NCBI RefSeq assembly: GCF_003024805.1
Contig: NZ_PUEC01000026.1
Coordinates: forward strand, 1 to 48,611
From: Duncaniella muris
GTDB taxonomy: Bacteria; Bacteroidota; Bacteroidia; Bacteroidales; Muribaculaceae
Direction of reading: 5' to 3'
Length of the DNA stretch: 48,611 nt
This document shows, piece by piece, positions 26,456 to 35,760 of this stretch (position 1 is the stretch's first letter; each line of letters begins with the position of its first letter). The notes below the pieces were generated by a model. The model did no database searches. It was not told the DNA's origin and worked only from the letters and a program-made list of their open reading frames with translations. The translations under genes were made by a program, and so were the position numbers.

Positions 26456-29212
26456 TTAATCTACAAATTTTATAAACTTAGTATTCTTAAGACCTGATGC
26501 GCTGCAATAGTTCAGGATGTCACCTTGCAACAACACGCATTTACCCAAATTTGTCGGATTTGCATCCAATGCCAATGTCGCTCTTACAGCTGCCGGCAAC
26601 TGTACGGGAATACAAAGGTTATAATCTTTGCAATCAGCCGTCGGAGCTAAAACAAGGTTTGTATTCACAGCGCCTTCTGCTGTAAATTGGGTATTTGAAA
26701 GCACTGTTTTGTTTGACGGCATAAAACCGACTATATAACCTTTTACATAGACACTTTTGCAACCTTCAGCAGGGGTGGTCTTATCAGTTGCGTTAAGGGC
26801 AATCACTTTGGCTACTGAATAGGGATCTGCTTCTGTTCCACTTCCATCAGCGGGGCCGGGGGTGGGGGTTGGATCTACGGGGCCGGGATTTTCACCGCCG
26901 CCGGCGTTGAGCTTGACGTTGGTCACACACCAGGTGGCGTACTGGGTGTCAGTTGTGGCATAGTAGCGGAAGCCGATGTAGACGATGCCGCTGAATGAGC
27001 TGAGGTCAAGCTCGCCGGAGTTGAGCCATGAAGAGTAGCCGCTGTCAGGTGCTGTAGGAAGCGCGGGGTTGAGCTTGGTCTTGGTGGCTGTGGCGGGATC
27101 GGCCGAGGTCATTACGTAGACTTCAAAGACGGTGGTTGTTGAGCCGTAGCCGTTGACCTGGGTGTCAAAGGAGAGTTTCTTGTCAGTGACTTTCGAGAGG
27201 TCTACAGCGGGGCTGATGAGCCATGAGTCGTAAGGCGGGGTGGTGCCTTTGTAACCGGTGCATGCCGCATAGGGAAGGTCGTTGAAGACGGTGGCATACC
27301 AGGCTTTGTCACCGGCGGCTTTGACGAGGGTCCAGTCAGCGGGGATCTGCTTGTTGGGGAAGGTTTCATCAAGCGAGGTCACGGCGTTGCCGGGGGTGGG
27401 GTCTACGGGGGTGTCACCTCCGGAGATGGTTCCATCGGTGAGGTTCCAGATAGCGATTCGGTCTTTGTTGACTGCTTGGCCTGAGGGGCATTCGTTGATG
27501 ATTTCGAGGACGTAGGAGCCGGTGATATTGAAGTCGTGGCTGTAGACGCATTTCTCGAATTTAGTGATGCCTGACTTTTCAAGGATGTCGGAGGCTACTA
27601 TGGTACCGTTCTGCTTGATGTTGATGGTCAGTTTGGCTTTGCCGTTGTCATTGAACACCTGGGTGTAGTAGAACGAGAGGGTCTTGAGACCTCCTGAGAG
27701 TGTGGGTGAGGTGAGTATGCCGGGCTTGGAGGTGTTGCCGTTGAGGCCTACGGCGAATACAGAGGCGTCGCCGAAGACTTTGAAGACGGGGCTTGAGTCT
27801 GAGTCACCGCCGCGGAGGAGCTGCGAGTTGGTTGCGGTCCAGCCGGTGGCCGAGGTGAGGTTGACGTAGTAGCCGGTGGCTTCGCCGTTGTTCATGGTGT
27901 TGAAGTCGGGGTCGAGGTTGCCGCCGGTGTCGGGGATGTCGAGCCCGTCGATGCGGAAGTTGGCGGCTGCGCCGTTGTTGCCGGTGAGGGCTGCCATGTC
28001 AAGAAGGGTTCCGAGGTTGCCTTTGAGCCAGATCTGCGCCTTGTAGTTGCCGGGGTTGTCGGCGAGGTTGCCGTACTGGCGGAGGGGCGAGTCCTGGGGA
28101 AGAGATACGACCATGCACTTGGTCCAGTCTTTGCATTCGGGGTCTGAGGCTATGACGAGGGTGTTGTCAAGGTCTACTTCGGCACCGAACTGGATGTCAG
28201 TATTGGAGGTCACAGACTGTACGCCTGGAGCTACGGCACCAACGATGTAGCCTGTGAGCCAGATGTTGTTGTCTGAGCCTCCGCCGTTGATTACCGATAC
28301 GGCTTCATCTACGGTGTAGGGGTTGTCTTCGGCTCCAGGGCCCTGGGTGGGGTTGCCGACGTTCATGCAGCCCTTGCGGTCGATGAGGGTGAGCTGCCAG
28401 CCGCCATTTGAGTGATAGCCGAGGATGCCGACGATGTCGAAGTGGCCTTCGGGTAGGACGTCGGAGTAGAAGTTGGAGTAGCCGCTTGTGCGTACCACCA
28501 TCGAGCTTCCGTCAGAGAGGGTGAGTGTGCGGTTGACAGTTTCCTTGCTTGTGGCGAAGGTTTCCTTGCCGCCGTCGGCGAAGTAGCAGTCGTTGAAACG
28601 CACGAGCTGGCTCTGCCATTTCACGAGAGTGGCCGCGCCGCCTCCTGAGATTTCAGAGAGCGAGCGGATGGTGATGGTGTCGAGATCGGCGGGAGCGGGC
28701 AGGCCCTGCATCTGGACATGCTGTTCGAAGAATTCGTAGGGCATGAAGGTGGTCTGTGCGCCGTATGACTCGGAGTCTTCGGGGAAGCCGAGCTGCTGGA
28801 GACCTGCGTATTTGCCGACTGTCATGCCGGTTACGTCGATGACGAGTTCCTGTCCGCGACGATATTTGTTGTTCATCGAGTTGGCGTTGATGCTCATTGC
28901 GAGCGCGCCGGTTGCGTCCTGGATGATGAGCGACTTGTAGATGTTGCCTGAAGCGTCAGAGGAGATCACGCGGCCTTTGACGAGCACACGCTTGCCGTCA
29001 GCCGCGGCACCTACGGTGGCGTAGTAGTTTTCAGCATCCTGCCAGTATTCGGTCTTGAAGTCGTTGATCGACATGAGCTGATAGTTCTCGCTGTCGGCAA
29101 GCCAGGCCGAGGAGGGAGAGGACATTGCGGGATCGTCGAAATCGTCCTGGCAAGCGGTGAAGCCCAGGGTCGCGGCGAAGAGGAGTCCTATGTATTTATT
29201 GAATATTCTCAT
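26456..29212 (-). CDS. Surface lipoprotein with DUF5689, choice-of-anchor J and two DUF6359-like domains
   Basis: The 918-aa lipoprotein has the lipobox LGFTAC (Cys21) followed by QDDFDD, an acidic stretch like Bacteroidetes lipoprotein export signals for surface display. Domains in order: DUF5689 OB-like region (about 50-285; GKRVLVKGRVISSDASGNIY), a DUF6359-like OB domain (about 300-420; NPYTVDEAV, IWLTGYIVGAV), a beta-sandwich (about 430-600), a choice-of-anchor J domain (about 610-780; DETFPNKQIPADWT) and a second DUF6359-like domain (about 795-918; DPYSVAKVI, VYVKGYIVGFM). The DNA for the last domain (to about 26850) is 33-47% GC in sampled lines against about 62% for the rest, suggesting recent domain replacement. 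It is the last gene of the receptor locus, 24 bp after its neighbour. Confidence 0.82.
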   Translation of the reverse strand: MRIFNKYIGLLFAATLGFTACQDDFDDPAMSSPSSAWLADSENYQLMSINDFKTEYWQDAENYYATVGAAADGKRVLVKGRVISSDASGNIYKSLIIQDATGALAMSINANSMNNKYRRGQELVIDVTGMTVGKYAGLQQLGFPEDSESYGAQTTFMPYEFFEQHVQMQGLPAPADLDTITIRSLSEISGGGAATLVKWQSQLVRFNDCYFADGGKETFATSKETVNRTLTLSDGSSMVVRTSGYSNFYSDVLPEGHFDIVGILGYHSNGGWQLTLIDRKGCMNVGNPTQGPGAEDNPYTVDEAVSVINGGGSDNNIWLTGYIVGAVAPGVQSVTSNTDIQFGAEVDLDNTLVIASDPECKDWTKCMVVSLPQDSPLRQYGNLADNPGNYKAQIWLKGNLGTLLDMAALTGNNGAAANFRIDGLDIPDTGGNLDPDFNTMNNGEATGYYVNLTSATGWTATNSQLLRGGDSDSSPVFKVFGDASVFAVGLNGNTSKPGILTSPTLSGGLKTLSFYYTQVFNDNGKAKLTINIKQNGTIVASDILEKSGITKFEKCVYSHDFNITGSYVLEIINECPSGQAVNKDRIAIWNLTDGTISGGDTPVDPTPGNAVTSLDETFPNKQIPADWTLVKAAGDKAWYATVFNDLPYAACTGYKGTTPPYDSWLISPAVDLSKVTDKKLSFDTQVNGYGSTTTVFEVYVMTSADPATATKTKLNPALPTAPDSGYSSWLNSGELDLSSFSGIVYIGFRYYATTDTQYATWCVTNVKLNAGGGENPGPVDPTPTPGPADGSGTEADPYSVAKVIALNATDKTTPAEGCKSVYVKGYIVGFMPSNKTVLSNTQFTAEGAVNTNLVLAPTADCKDYNLCIPVQLPAAVRATLALDANPTNLGKCVLLQGDILNYCSASGLKNTKFIKFVD

Positions 29213-29236
29213 AATTTTCAGAGTATCTTTGGATTA

Positions 29237-31138
29237 TTACTCGGTAATCTTAAGGTTTTTGACTCTCCAGGTGTCAGCTCCTTCAGCAGAAGAGCCGTAT
29301 TTGAATCCAACCTGGATCTTCTTGCCGGCATAGGCCGAGAGGTCGATCTCACCGGCTGAGACGAAGTCCCAGCTTCCGGCCGCGGGCCATGCGGGAACTG
29401 TCAGTTCAGTCCAGTCCGAGGCACCTTCCTCGCGGACAACCACCGAGCAGAGAGTGCGGAGTGTGGTCTGGAATTTGGCGGTCTGATCGAAGGTCATTTT
29501 GGCCGAAGTGACGGCTGTAAGGTCGATGACGGGTGAGCAGGCGTAGGCAGTGGCGGGATAGGCCACGCCGCCTACAAAGGCGCTTGCGTTGAGATAGTAG
29601 AGACCGTTGTAGCTTTTCCAGGCCCAGATTTCGTTGACGTTTTCAGCCGAGTTGTTTTCAAAGGTCCAGTCGATGGAGGTGGCGTTTTCAGAGAGGCCGC
29701 TGTAGATTGCATCGTCTGCCACCGGGGGATTGACGGGGGTGTCAGGGGTGACGGGATGGTTTGCGGTGGTCTCGATGAGCACGTTTCTGATCTGCCATGT
29801 TCCGGCCTTGGAGGCTGTGGAGGTGTAGTGGAAGCCGATCTCGACTTTCTTGCCGATGAAGGCCGCAAGGTCAATGTCGCCTGAGTTGGCGAAGTTCCAT
29901 GACATTGAGGCGGGATAGGCGGGAACCGAGAGGACGGTCCATGCGGTTGTTCCGGCTTCACGGATGCAGACGGAGGTCTCGGTCTTGGCAGTTTCGATGC
30001 TGGCGAAGAAGTTGAGGGCCTGGTCGAAGCTCAGGAAGGCTGCTGACTGGGCCGAGAGGTCGATTTCGGGCGACACGAGCCATGAGTCAGAAGCGTAGTT
30101 GGCTTTGTTGATGTAGGCTGTGGCGATAGCGTATTTGTGGGAGTCGTATTTCCAGATTTCAGACACACCTTCAGGGAGGAGGTCATTGACGGCTTTGAAT
30201 TTGCCGAGGCCTGTAGCGAAGGTTTCAGAGAAGATTGCATCGCCTGAAGGGCCTGAGGGGGCATCCACGAATTCAAATCCGTCGATACAGCCTGACTGGG
30301 GGTCCATGACGGTGAGCTGCCAGGTGCCGTTGTAGTAGCCGAGGATAGCCACAACAGATCCGGTGCCTTTGGGTAGGATCTGTGAGGCGAATTTTGATTT
30401 GTCGCTTGTGCGGACGGTGATTGAATTGCCTTCAGCGTCCTTGAGAGTGCGGTTGGTTGATCCGGTCTGGCCGGGGTTGTTACACCAAGCCTCCTGGCCG
30501 CCGCCGTCAAAGCTTACGTTTTCGATCTTGACGAGCTGACACTGCCACTGGATGAGTTTTTCCTTGTCGTTTTTCCAGGCTTCGAGGTCGGAGATCTTGA
30601 CGGTGTATGGCTCGGCGTCTGTCGCAGCGGGTAGACCCTGGCGCTGTGCGCGGCGGATGAATTCTTCCTTGTCCATGCCGCCAAGGCTTGTCGATCCGGT
30701 GTTGGGGTTGGTGTACCAGACGCCGATCTGCATCTGGGTTCCGTAGCCGCCCACGAGGAGTCCGGTGACGTTGATGCGCACTTCCTGGCCCATGTGGTAG
30801 CTCTCATTGAGATCGTAGCCGTAGATGCGGAAGTCCATCGCGCCGCTTTCGTCGCGGACGTAGATGCGCTGGTAGACGTTGCCGCTCTGGTCTGATGATA
30901 TGACACGTCCGGCGAGGATGATGCTGTCACCGTCGGCGTTGACGGGGATGGTCTCCGGAGTGTTGTTCTGAGCCGCATTCCAGAAAAGTTCCTTGAATTC
31001 GGCGATCGAAGTGTTGGCCTCGTAGGTGGCCACGGGTACAATCACCGGCGGACGGTCGAGGTCGTCGTCGCAGCTGACGAGAGCGCCAGATGTGGCGGCG
31101 ACGGCGAGCACGGCGAATATTGATTTATATAGCTTCAT
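29237..31138 (-). CDS. Surface lipoprotein with DUF5689 and tandem choice-of-anchor J domains
   Basis: The 633-aa lipoprotein has lipobox ALVSC (Cys23) followed by DDDLDR, again an acidic surface-export-like signal. The N-terminal half is DUF5689 (about 40-285; GDSIILAGRVISSDQSGNVYQRI, VRINVTGLLVGGYG). Two beta-sandwich choice-of-anchor J domains follow (about 300-455 and 480-633; SDSWLVSPEIDLS, ATAYACSPVIDLT, both with a late VKIGFHY/VQVGFKY-type strand). It sits between the TonB-dependent receptor (42 bp) and the 918-aa lipoprotein (24 bp). By position it takes the place of a SusD-like partner, which is missing here. Ligand unknown; OB-like folds would suit nucleic acid or nucleotide binding. 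Confidence 0.83.
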   Translation of the reverse strand: MKLYKSIFAVLAVAATSGALVSCDDDLDRPPVIVPVATYEANTSIAEFKELFWNAAQNNTPETIPVNADGDSIILAGRVISSDQSGNVYQRIYVRDESGAMDFRIYGYDLNESYHMGQEVRINVTGLLVGGYGTQMQIGVWYTNPNTGSTSLGGMDKEEFIRRAQRQGLPAATDAEPYTVKISDLEAWKNDKEKLIQWQCQLVKIENVSFDGGGQEAWCNNPGQTGSTNRTLKDAEGNSITVRTSDKSKFASQILPKGTGSVVAILGYYNGTWQLTVMDPQSGCIDGFEFVDAPSGPSGDAIFSETFATGLGKFKAVNDLLPEGVSEIWKYDSHKYAIATAYINKANYASDSWLVSPEIDLSAQSAAFLSFDQALNFFASIETAKTETSVCIREAGTTAWTVLSVPAYPASMSWNFANSGDIDLAAFIGKKVEIGFHYTSTASKAGTWQIRNVLIETTANHPVTPDTPVNPPVADDAIYSGLSENATSIDWTFENNSAENVNEIWAWKSYNGLYYLNASAFVGGVAYPATAYACSPVIDLTAVTSAKMTFDQTAKFQTTLRTLCSVVVREEGASDWTELTVPAWPAAGSWDFVSAGEIDLSAYAGKKIQVGFKYGSSAEGADTWRVKNLKITE

Positions 31139-31180
31139 ATATATTTATGATCTTTTTGGGGATTGATGTTGTGACAGAAA

Positions 31181-33934
31181 TCAGAAGCGGATGCCTACGT
31201 TGAGATAGACCTTGATGCCCTGGGCGTAGAAATACTTGTTGGGGTATTTGGTAGAGTCGTAGTTGGTGTAGTCGAAGCGGCCCTGCTGGTAGGCGTAGGT
31301 CTGGATGTTTTTGTTGTTGAGGATGTTTTCAACGTTGAGGTTGAAGTTCATCGAGATCTTGCGGTTGATGTAGACGAGCTTGCCGACAGATGCGTTAAGA
31401 ACGAAGGCGTCTTTGAGCTTGTCCTGCTCGGCGAGCTGGCCCATCTTGGCTTCGAGTTCCTCAAGAGTGGGATATTTCTCCCAGAGGTCGGGAAGAGCCT
31501 CGTGGCGGATCGGCGAGAGGTTTACGTAGGCGTCGCCCATCCATGAAGCGTTCACGTTGAAGAACCATGATTTGGGGGCAGCCCAGTCGATGCCGATGTT
31601 GGCTGCGGTCTGGGGAGTTCCGCCGATGTAGAAGTTCTTGAGATAAACGGTCTGGTTGATGTCGTCCATCATGCCGTTTTCATATGAGCGTGTGCCTTCG
31701 GGGCGGTTCTTGTACTGATAACGTGCGAAGGTTGCGGCTGCCGAGAGGGTGAGCGAGGGAGTGATCTTGTAGGCTGCGCCGATCTCGATGCCTTTGTAGC
31801 GGGTGTGTACGCCCTTGAGCACGTAGTTCATGAATGTTGAGTACTGGTCGTCATAGAATGATGAGCGTTCGGTCTGGTCGAACATTTCGGTCCAGAATCC
31901 GGTGATGGCACCGCGGAAACGGCGGTAGTTCCAGGAGTATGATATGTCGCCGGAAAGGATGCGTTCGTTCTGGAGGCCGTCAATCGCAGTGTCTTTGATA
32001 CGGGGCGAGATGTAGGCATATTCGAAGAGGGGTGCTACGGTCTCATATCCGGCGTGGGCCGAGATGAAGTTGCGCCCGTCGATCTTGTAGGTCGCGCCTG
32101 CTTTGAGAGCGCCTGTGTCGAAGCGGTGGGTAGCGCCCTTGCCGTAGGAGTTTTCGGGAGCGCGGCCGTTCTGCATCTGGCCGTCACGGAAGAACTGGGT
32201 GTAGCCGATCTTGAGGCCGTAGTTGATGTCCCACTGGGGAAGGGTGATGATGTTCTGGAGCCAGAAGTCACCGTGGAGGGCGTTGATGTAGTAGTCATAA
32301 CCGAAGGTGTCGCCCTTGCCTACGCGGCGGCTGGGGTTGCGGAGGTCGTTCTGGAGCATCTGCGGGTCGCTGGGGAAGTCGCGTTCGCTGTACTGGTCGA
32401 TGTCGAGCCAGTATTCACCGCCGAGGAGGTCGCGGATGGTCTTGTAGTAGTGGGCGCGGGTGTAGTTGAAGCTTACGCCGGCCTGGAGGGTCATGTGGTC
32501 GTTGAGACGGTGGTTGAGCAGAGAGTTGAACATGAAGTTCAGCTGATTGCTGTGGCGGTTCTCAAGGATGTAGCTCGATGAGTGGTTGTCGGGGTTTCCA
32601 CCGCGTCCGAACTGATTGTTGAGGTAGTTGGCCTGGTAGAGCTTGTCCCAGTTGATCTGACGGAAGCTGTCGTCGTGACGCCAGAGGTCGGTGTAGAGGT
32701 CGAAAGCTTCCTGATTGTCGGCGAAGTAGCTGGGGAGGTAGCGGTAGTAGTCGGGACGGGGGTCGGCGGCGTTGTACCAGTTGAGAGCCGAGGTAGAGTA
32801 GTTGACGGCGCGGAAAGCGGCTCCGGTGTTGAGAGTGGTTCCGTTTTTGGGTTTCCAGATCCAGTTGAGCACGGCGGTGGGGTCAAATGTCTCAACAATC
32901 TTTGAAGAGCGCTTCTCGCCGTTCTGCCAGCCCCAGTTGGGGTTGTAGAGGTTGTTGCCGGTGAGCTGGTAGGCTTCTTCGTAGGTTGCGGAGTTGGTGG
33001 CGCGCTGGGTGGGGGCTCCCCAGACTGTGAGGTTCAGGGAGTGCTTGTCATTGAACACTTTTTCAAGCGAGGCGAAGAGGCCGAAGGAGTTGTAGAAAGT
33101 TCCGTCGATCACACCTTCATTGGCATAGCGTCCGATTGCTGAGACTGTGAATGCCCAGCCGTTCTTGTTGAGACCGGTCGAGTACATAGCCATAGCGCGG
33201 AGCATGTAGTTTGAGTTGGTGTAGGCAAGCGATCCGTTGAAGCCGGGAGCGTAGTGCGAGGCGCGGGTGTTGATGTCAGTTGCGCCGCCGATGTTGCCGA
33301 AGCCGAATGCGGCTGCTCCGAGTCCGAGAGCCGCAGTGCGGTCACGGAAAGCGCGGTTCATGCCGCCGAGGGTGGAGTAGTTAAAACGTCCGCGGGCCAT
33401 GTCATTGAAGTTCACACCGTTGATGTAGGTTTCGGAGTATTTGGAGTCGTAGCCGCGAATGCGGAAGCGCATGGGCTGGAAGTCGTAGCTGGCGGAGTTG
33501 TAGTAGACGTCGTCGCTGGCGCCGGTGAGGGCTGCTATCGACTGTGCCGATCCTTCTTCGTCTTCAAGGAGGTTCTGGTCGAAGAGCATGTCATTCTGAT
33601 CTTCATAGAAGACGTTGTTGAGGTTCGAATCGAGCATCTTGATGATGCCGAGGTTGTCAATGACTCCGTTGACGATGTTGACGTTCATCGTGACGTCCTG
33701 ATAGCCGTAGGCCACGATGACAAGCATGTCATCTCCGGCTTTGGCGGTGGAAATTCGGAACTCGCCCGAAGGGTCGGTCGTTGCCTGGAGTCCCTGGTTG
33801 TCGAGCATCACAGTTGCGCCCGAAACGGGAACGCCGGTGTTGGAGTCGACAACGGTACCGGCTACGCCTGTGGTCTGTGCAAGCGACGGTATTACGGCCG
33901 TCAGCAGCAGTAGCAGAAACAGTTTCAGTCTCAT
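31181..33934 (-). CDS. TonB-dependent outer-membrane receptor, SusD-less type
   Basis: The 917-aa protein has a signal peptide (LKLFLLLLLTAVIPSLAQ), a carboxypeptidase-regulatory-like beta-sandwich (about 22-100; GVAGTVVDSNTGVPVSGATV), a plug domain (FRIRGYDSKYSETYINGVNFNDM, about 157-180) and a 22-strand barrel ending with a terminal Phe (LNVGIRF). These receptors import large ligands with energy from TonB/ExbBD. There is no SusD homologue beside it; two DUF5689 lipoproteins follow on the same strand, and a kinase-like gene and a secreted nuclease gene precede it. No -7 box is visible in the 67-bp gap before it, so it is probably transcribed with the upstream genes. Confidence 0.93.
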   Translation of the reverse strand: MRLKLFLLLLLTAVIPSLAQTTGVAGTVVDSNTGVPVSGATVMLDNQGLQATTDPSGEFRISTAKAGDDMLVIVAYGYQDVTMNVNIVNGVIDNLGIIKMLDSNLNNVFYEDQNDMLFDQNLLEDEEGSAQSIAALTGASDDVYYNSASYDFQPMRFRIRGYDSKYSETYINGVNFNDMARGRFNYSTLGGMNRAFRDRTAALGLGAAAFGFGNIGGATDINTRASHYAPGFNGSLAYTNSNYMLRAMAMYSTGLNKNGWAFTVSAIGRYANEGVIDGTFYNSFGLFASLEKVFNDKHSLNLTVWGAPTQRATNSATYEEAYQLTGNNLYNPNWGWQNGEKRSSKIVETFDPTAVLNWIWKPKNGTTLNTGAAFRAVNYSTSALNWYNAADPRPDYYRYLPSYFADNQEAFDLYTDLWRHDDSFRQINWDKLYQANYLNNQFGRGGNPDNHSSSYILENRHSNQLNFMFNSLLNHRLNDHMTLQAGVSFNYTRAHYYKTIRDLLGGEYWLDIDQYSERDFPSDPQMLQNDLRNPSRRVGKGDTFGYDYYINALHGDFWLQNIITLPQWDINYGLKIGYTQFFRDGQMQNGRAPENSYGKGATHRFDTGALKAGATYKIDGRNFISAHAGYETVAPLFEYAYISPRIKDTAIDGLQNERILSGDISYSWNYRRFRGAITGFWTEMFDQTERSSFYDDQYSTFMNYVLKGVHTRYKGIEIGAAYKITPSLTLSAAATFARYQYKNRPEGTRSYENGMMDDINQTVYLKNFYIGGTPQTAANIGIDWAAPKSWFFNVNASWMGDAYVNLSPIRHEALPDLWEKYPTLEELEAKMGQLAEQDKLKDAFVLNASVGKLVYINRKISMNFNLNVENILNNKNIQTYAYQQGRFDYTNYDSTKYPNKYFYAQGIKVYLNVGIRF

Positions 33935-34001
33935 AAATTATTGATAATATGATTTTTGATGTTTTGATGTCGTTTTTTTTTCAATCCGGTTATGTCCGGT
34001 G

Positions 34002-34664
34002 TCAGTCGATGAATCCGCGCAGGCGGAGGTAGGCTTTGACGAGTTCTACGTTGTCTTTCATCTGCAGGCGTGAGGAGTCGAGCGTGAGGTCGTAGCTTTT
34101 GGCATCGCCCCAGGTCTTGTCAGTGAAGAAGTTGTAGTAGTCGGCGCGCCATTTGTTGGTCTTGCGGGCCATTGCTTCGGCTTTGTCTGCAGCGAGGGCG
34201 TCGTTTCGTCCCATGATGCGGCGCACACAGTCGGCCATCGGAGCGTGGACAAAGATGTTGACGCAGCGGGGATGGTCGCGCAGGATGTAGTCGGAGCTTC
34301 GGCCTACCACCACAAACGATTTTTCCTGGGCAACGGACCGCAGGAAGTCGCTGATGCTTTTGTAGAGTCCGTCATCGGAGATTGATGATGCTCCGGTGTA
34401 GTAACACATCGGTGTCACGCCCATCGAGAAGCTGAAAAGACCCTGAAGGAAGGTTGGGAAGCGCTCGTCTTTCTTCTGGAAGAATTCTGGGTTGACTCCG
34501 GCGAGTTTGGCCGATTCGACAAGCAGTTCCTTGTCGTAGTAGGCTATGCCGAGAGCGTCGGCGAGGGCTTTGCCCAATTCACGGCCTCCGCTGCCGAACT
34601 GTCGTCCGACGGTGATGACAAACGGAGGGCGGTGAGAGATGCGTGGGCTGGAATCGTTGTCCAT
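34002..34664 (-). CDS. Cytidylate kinase-like P-loop protein
   Basis: The 220-aa protein starts at the ATG at 34664 (MDNDSSPRIS); a TTG nine bases earlier is a weaker choice. FVITVGRQFGSGGRELGKALADAL holds a CMP-kinase-like P-loop (GRQFGSGGRELG, about residues 19-30), and YYDKELL follows as in cytidylate kinase-like (CMPK2-type) proteins. A later block, VVVGRSSDYIL and the Arg-rich RIMGRNDALAADKAEAMARKTNKWRADYY, resembles the phosphate-binding lid. It probably phosphorylates a nucleoside monophosphate, but true cytidylate kinase is usually a separate gene, so the substrate is uncertain. It sits between the nuclease and receptor genes. Confidence 0.85.
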   Translation of the reverse strand: MDNDSSPRISHRPPFVITVGRQFGSGGRELGKALADALGIAYYDKELLVESAKLAGVNPEFFQKKDERFPTFLQGLFSFSMGVTPMCYYTGASSISDDGLYKSISDFLRSVAQEKSFVVVGRSSDYILRDHPRCVNIFVHAPMADCVRRIMGRNDALAADKAEAMARKTNKWRADYYNFFTDKTWGDAKSYDLTLDSSRLQMKDNVELVKAYLRLRGFID

Positions 34665-34716
34665 CCTGTACAATTATATTAAGGTGGTTAAACAAGAATC
34701 CCTGTTGGACGGGCGC

Positions 34717-35760
34717 TTACCGGCGTGTTACCTGCAGAAAGATTTCAGTCGGGAAGTGATCGGAGTATCCGTTGAGCCATGCGCCGGCTGCAAATGTGCG
34801 TTTGGGGTAGCCCTGACGCTGGCCTTCGGTGTCAAAGAGGAAGTCGAAGTTGTTGACTTTGCAGGTTCTGTAGCAGAGGCGCGCGCCGTTTTTGTTGAGG
34901 AGTGTTCCGGAGACGATTATCTGGTCAAAGAGGTTCCACTGGCCTTTGTAGGCGAGGGTGCCGATGCCGCGGTCGAGGATTTTCCACCAGGGATTGTAGA
35001 ACTGGTGAGGTCCGACGTTTTTCTCGTCGCGCTGCGCGCCGAGGCTTACGGCACATGATTTGTCCTGTGGGTCGTCATTGAGGTCGCCCATGATTATCAC
35101 ACCCTGGTTGGGACGGATGGCCCAGAGGGAGTCGGCGATCTGCTTTGACAAAGATGCCGCTGCTTCGCGCAGGTAGCTCGAACGCTCCTGTCCGCCAAGA
35201 CGCGAGGGCCAGTGGTTGACGATGACGCTGACGGTGTCTCCGCCAAGGATACCTGTAACACACATCTGGTCACGTGTGCGGAAGCTTTCGTAGCCCGGAA
35301 TCACAAGGCGGTGGTTTGTGACATCGAGGACTTTGAATAGGCGGGGGTTGTAGAGGAGGCCTACGTCAACGCCGCGGCGGTCGGGCGAGTCGTGGTGCAC
35401 GACCTGCAGACGCCATTGACGTATGTCTTTTGCCCTCACGAGGTCGTCGAGACAGCTTTTGTTTTCAATTTCAGAGACACCGATGATTGCCGGGCCCATC
35501 GGAGTGTTTTTGGTCACCATCTTGGAGATGCAGTAGGCCAGATTGTTGATTTTGCTCCAGTATTTGGAACCGTTCCACTGACGGGCACCGTTGGGAGAGA
35601 ATTCAAGGTCATACTGGCCGTTGTTGTTGATGGTGTCAAACAGATTCTCAAGGTTGTAAAAAGCCACCCCGTAGACGAGGGGCTGCTTCGGGTCAGACTG
35701 GGCCGACGCACCAAACGCCATCAGCACAGCCAACAGCGGGAGTAGAAAAATCCTCTTCAT
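34717..35760 (-). CDS. Secreted endonuclease/exonuclease/phosphatase (EEP) family protein
   Basis: The 347-aa protein from ATG 35760 has a signal peptide ending GASAQ (LLPLLAVLMAFGASA); a longer in-frame reading adds an unlikely N-terminus. EEP motifs are all present: AFYNLENLFD with the Asn ligand, the catalytic Glu in IGVSEIENK, VNHWPSR, the Asp/Asn pair in GDLNDDP and the C-terminal SDHFP with the Asp-His pair. The family cleaves phosphodiester bonds in nucleic acids or removes phosphates from lipids or sugars. Export makes an extracellular or periplasmic nuclease plausible. It is the first gene of the five-gene minus-strand run, 52 bp before the kinase-like gene. Confidence 0.9.
   Translation of the reverse strand: MKRIFLLPLLAVLMAFGASAQSDPKQPLVYGVAFYNLENLFDTINNNGQYDLEFSPNGARQWNGSKYWSKINNLAYCISKMVTKNTPMGPAIIGVSEIENKSCLDDLVRAKDIRQWRLQVVHHDSPDRRGVDVGLLYNPRLFKVLDVTNHRLVIPGYESFRTRDQMCVTGILGGDTVSVIVNHWPSRLGGQERSSYLREAAASLSKQIADSLWAIRPNQGVIIMGDLNDDPQDKSCAVSLGAQRDEKNVGPHQFYNPWWKILDRGIGTLAYKGQWNLFDQIIVSGTLLNKNGARLCYRTCKVNNFDFLFDTEGQRQGYPKRTFAAGAWLNGYSDHFPTEIFLQVTRR

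Noticed and set aside
26456-26500. Frameshift or truncation at the end of the 918-aa lipoprotein
   Set aside because: The frame is intact to its stop and the last domain is complete; only the base composition is odd.
32054-32581. 175-aa plus-strand reading frame inside the TonB receptor
   Set aside because: Val/Glu/Ala-rich antisense translation of beta-barrel codons.
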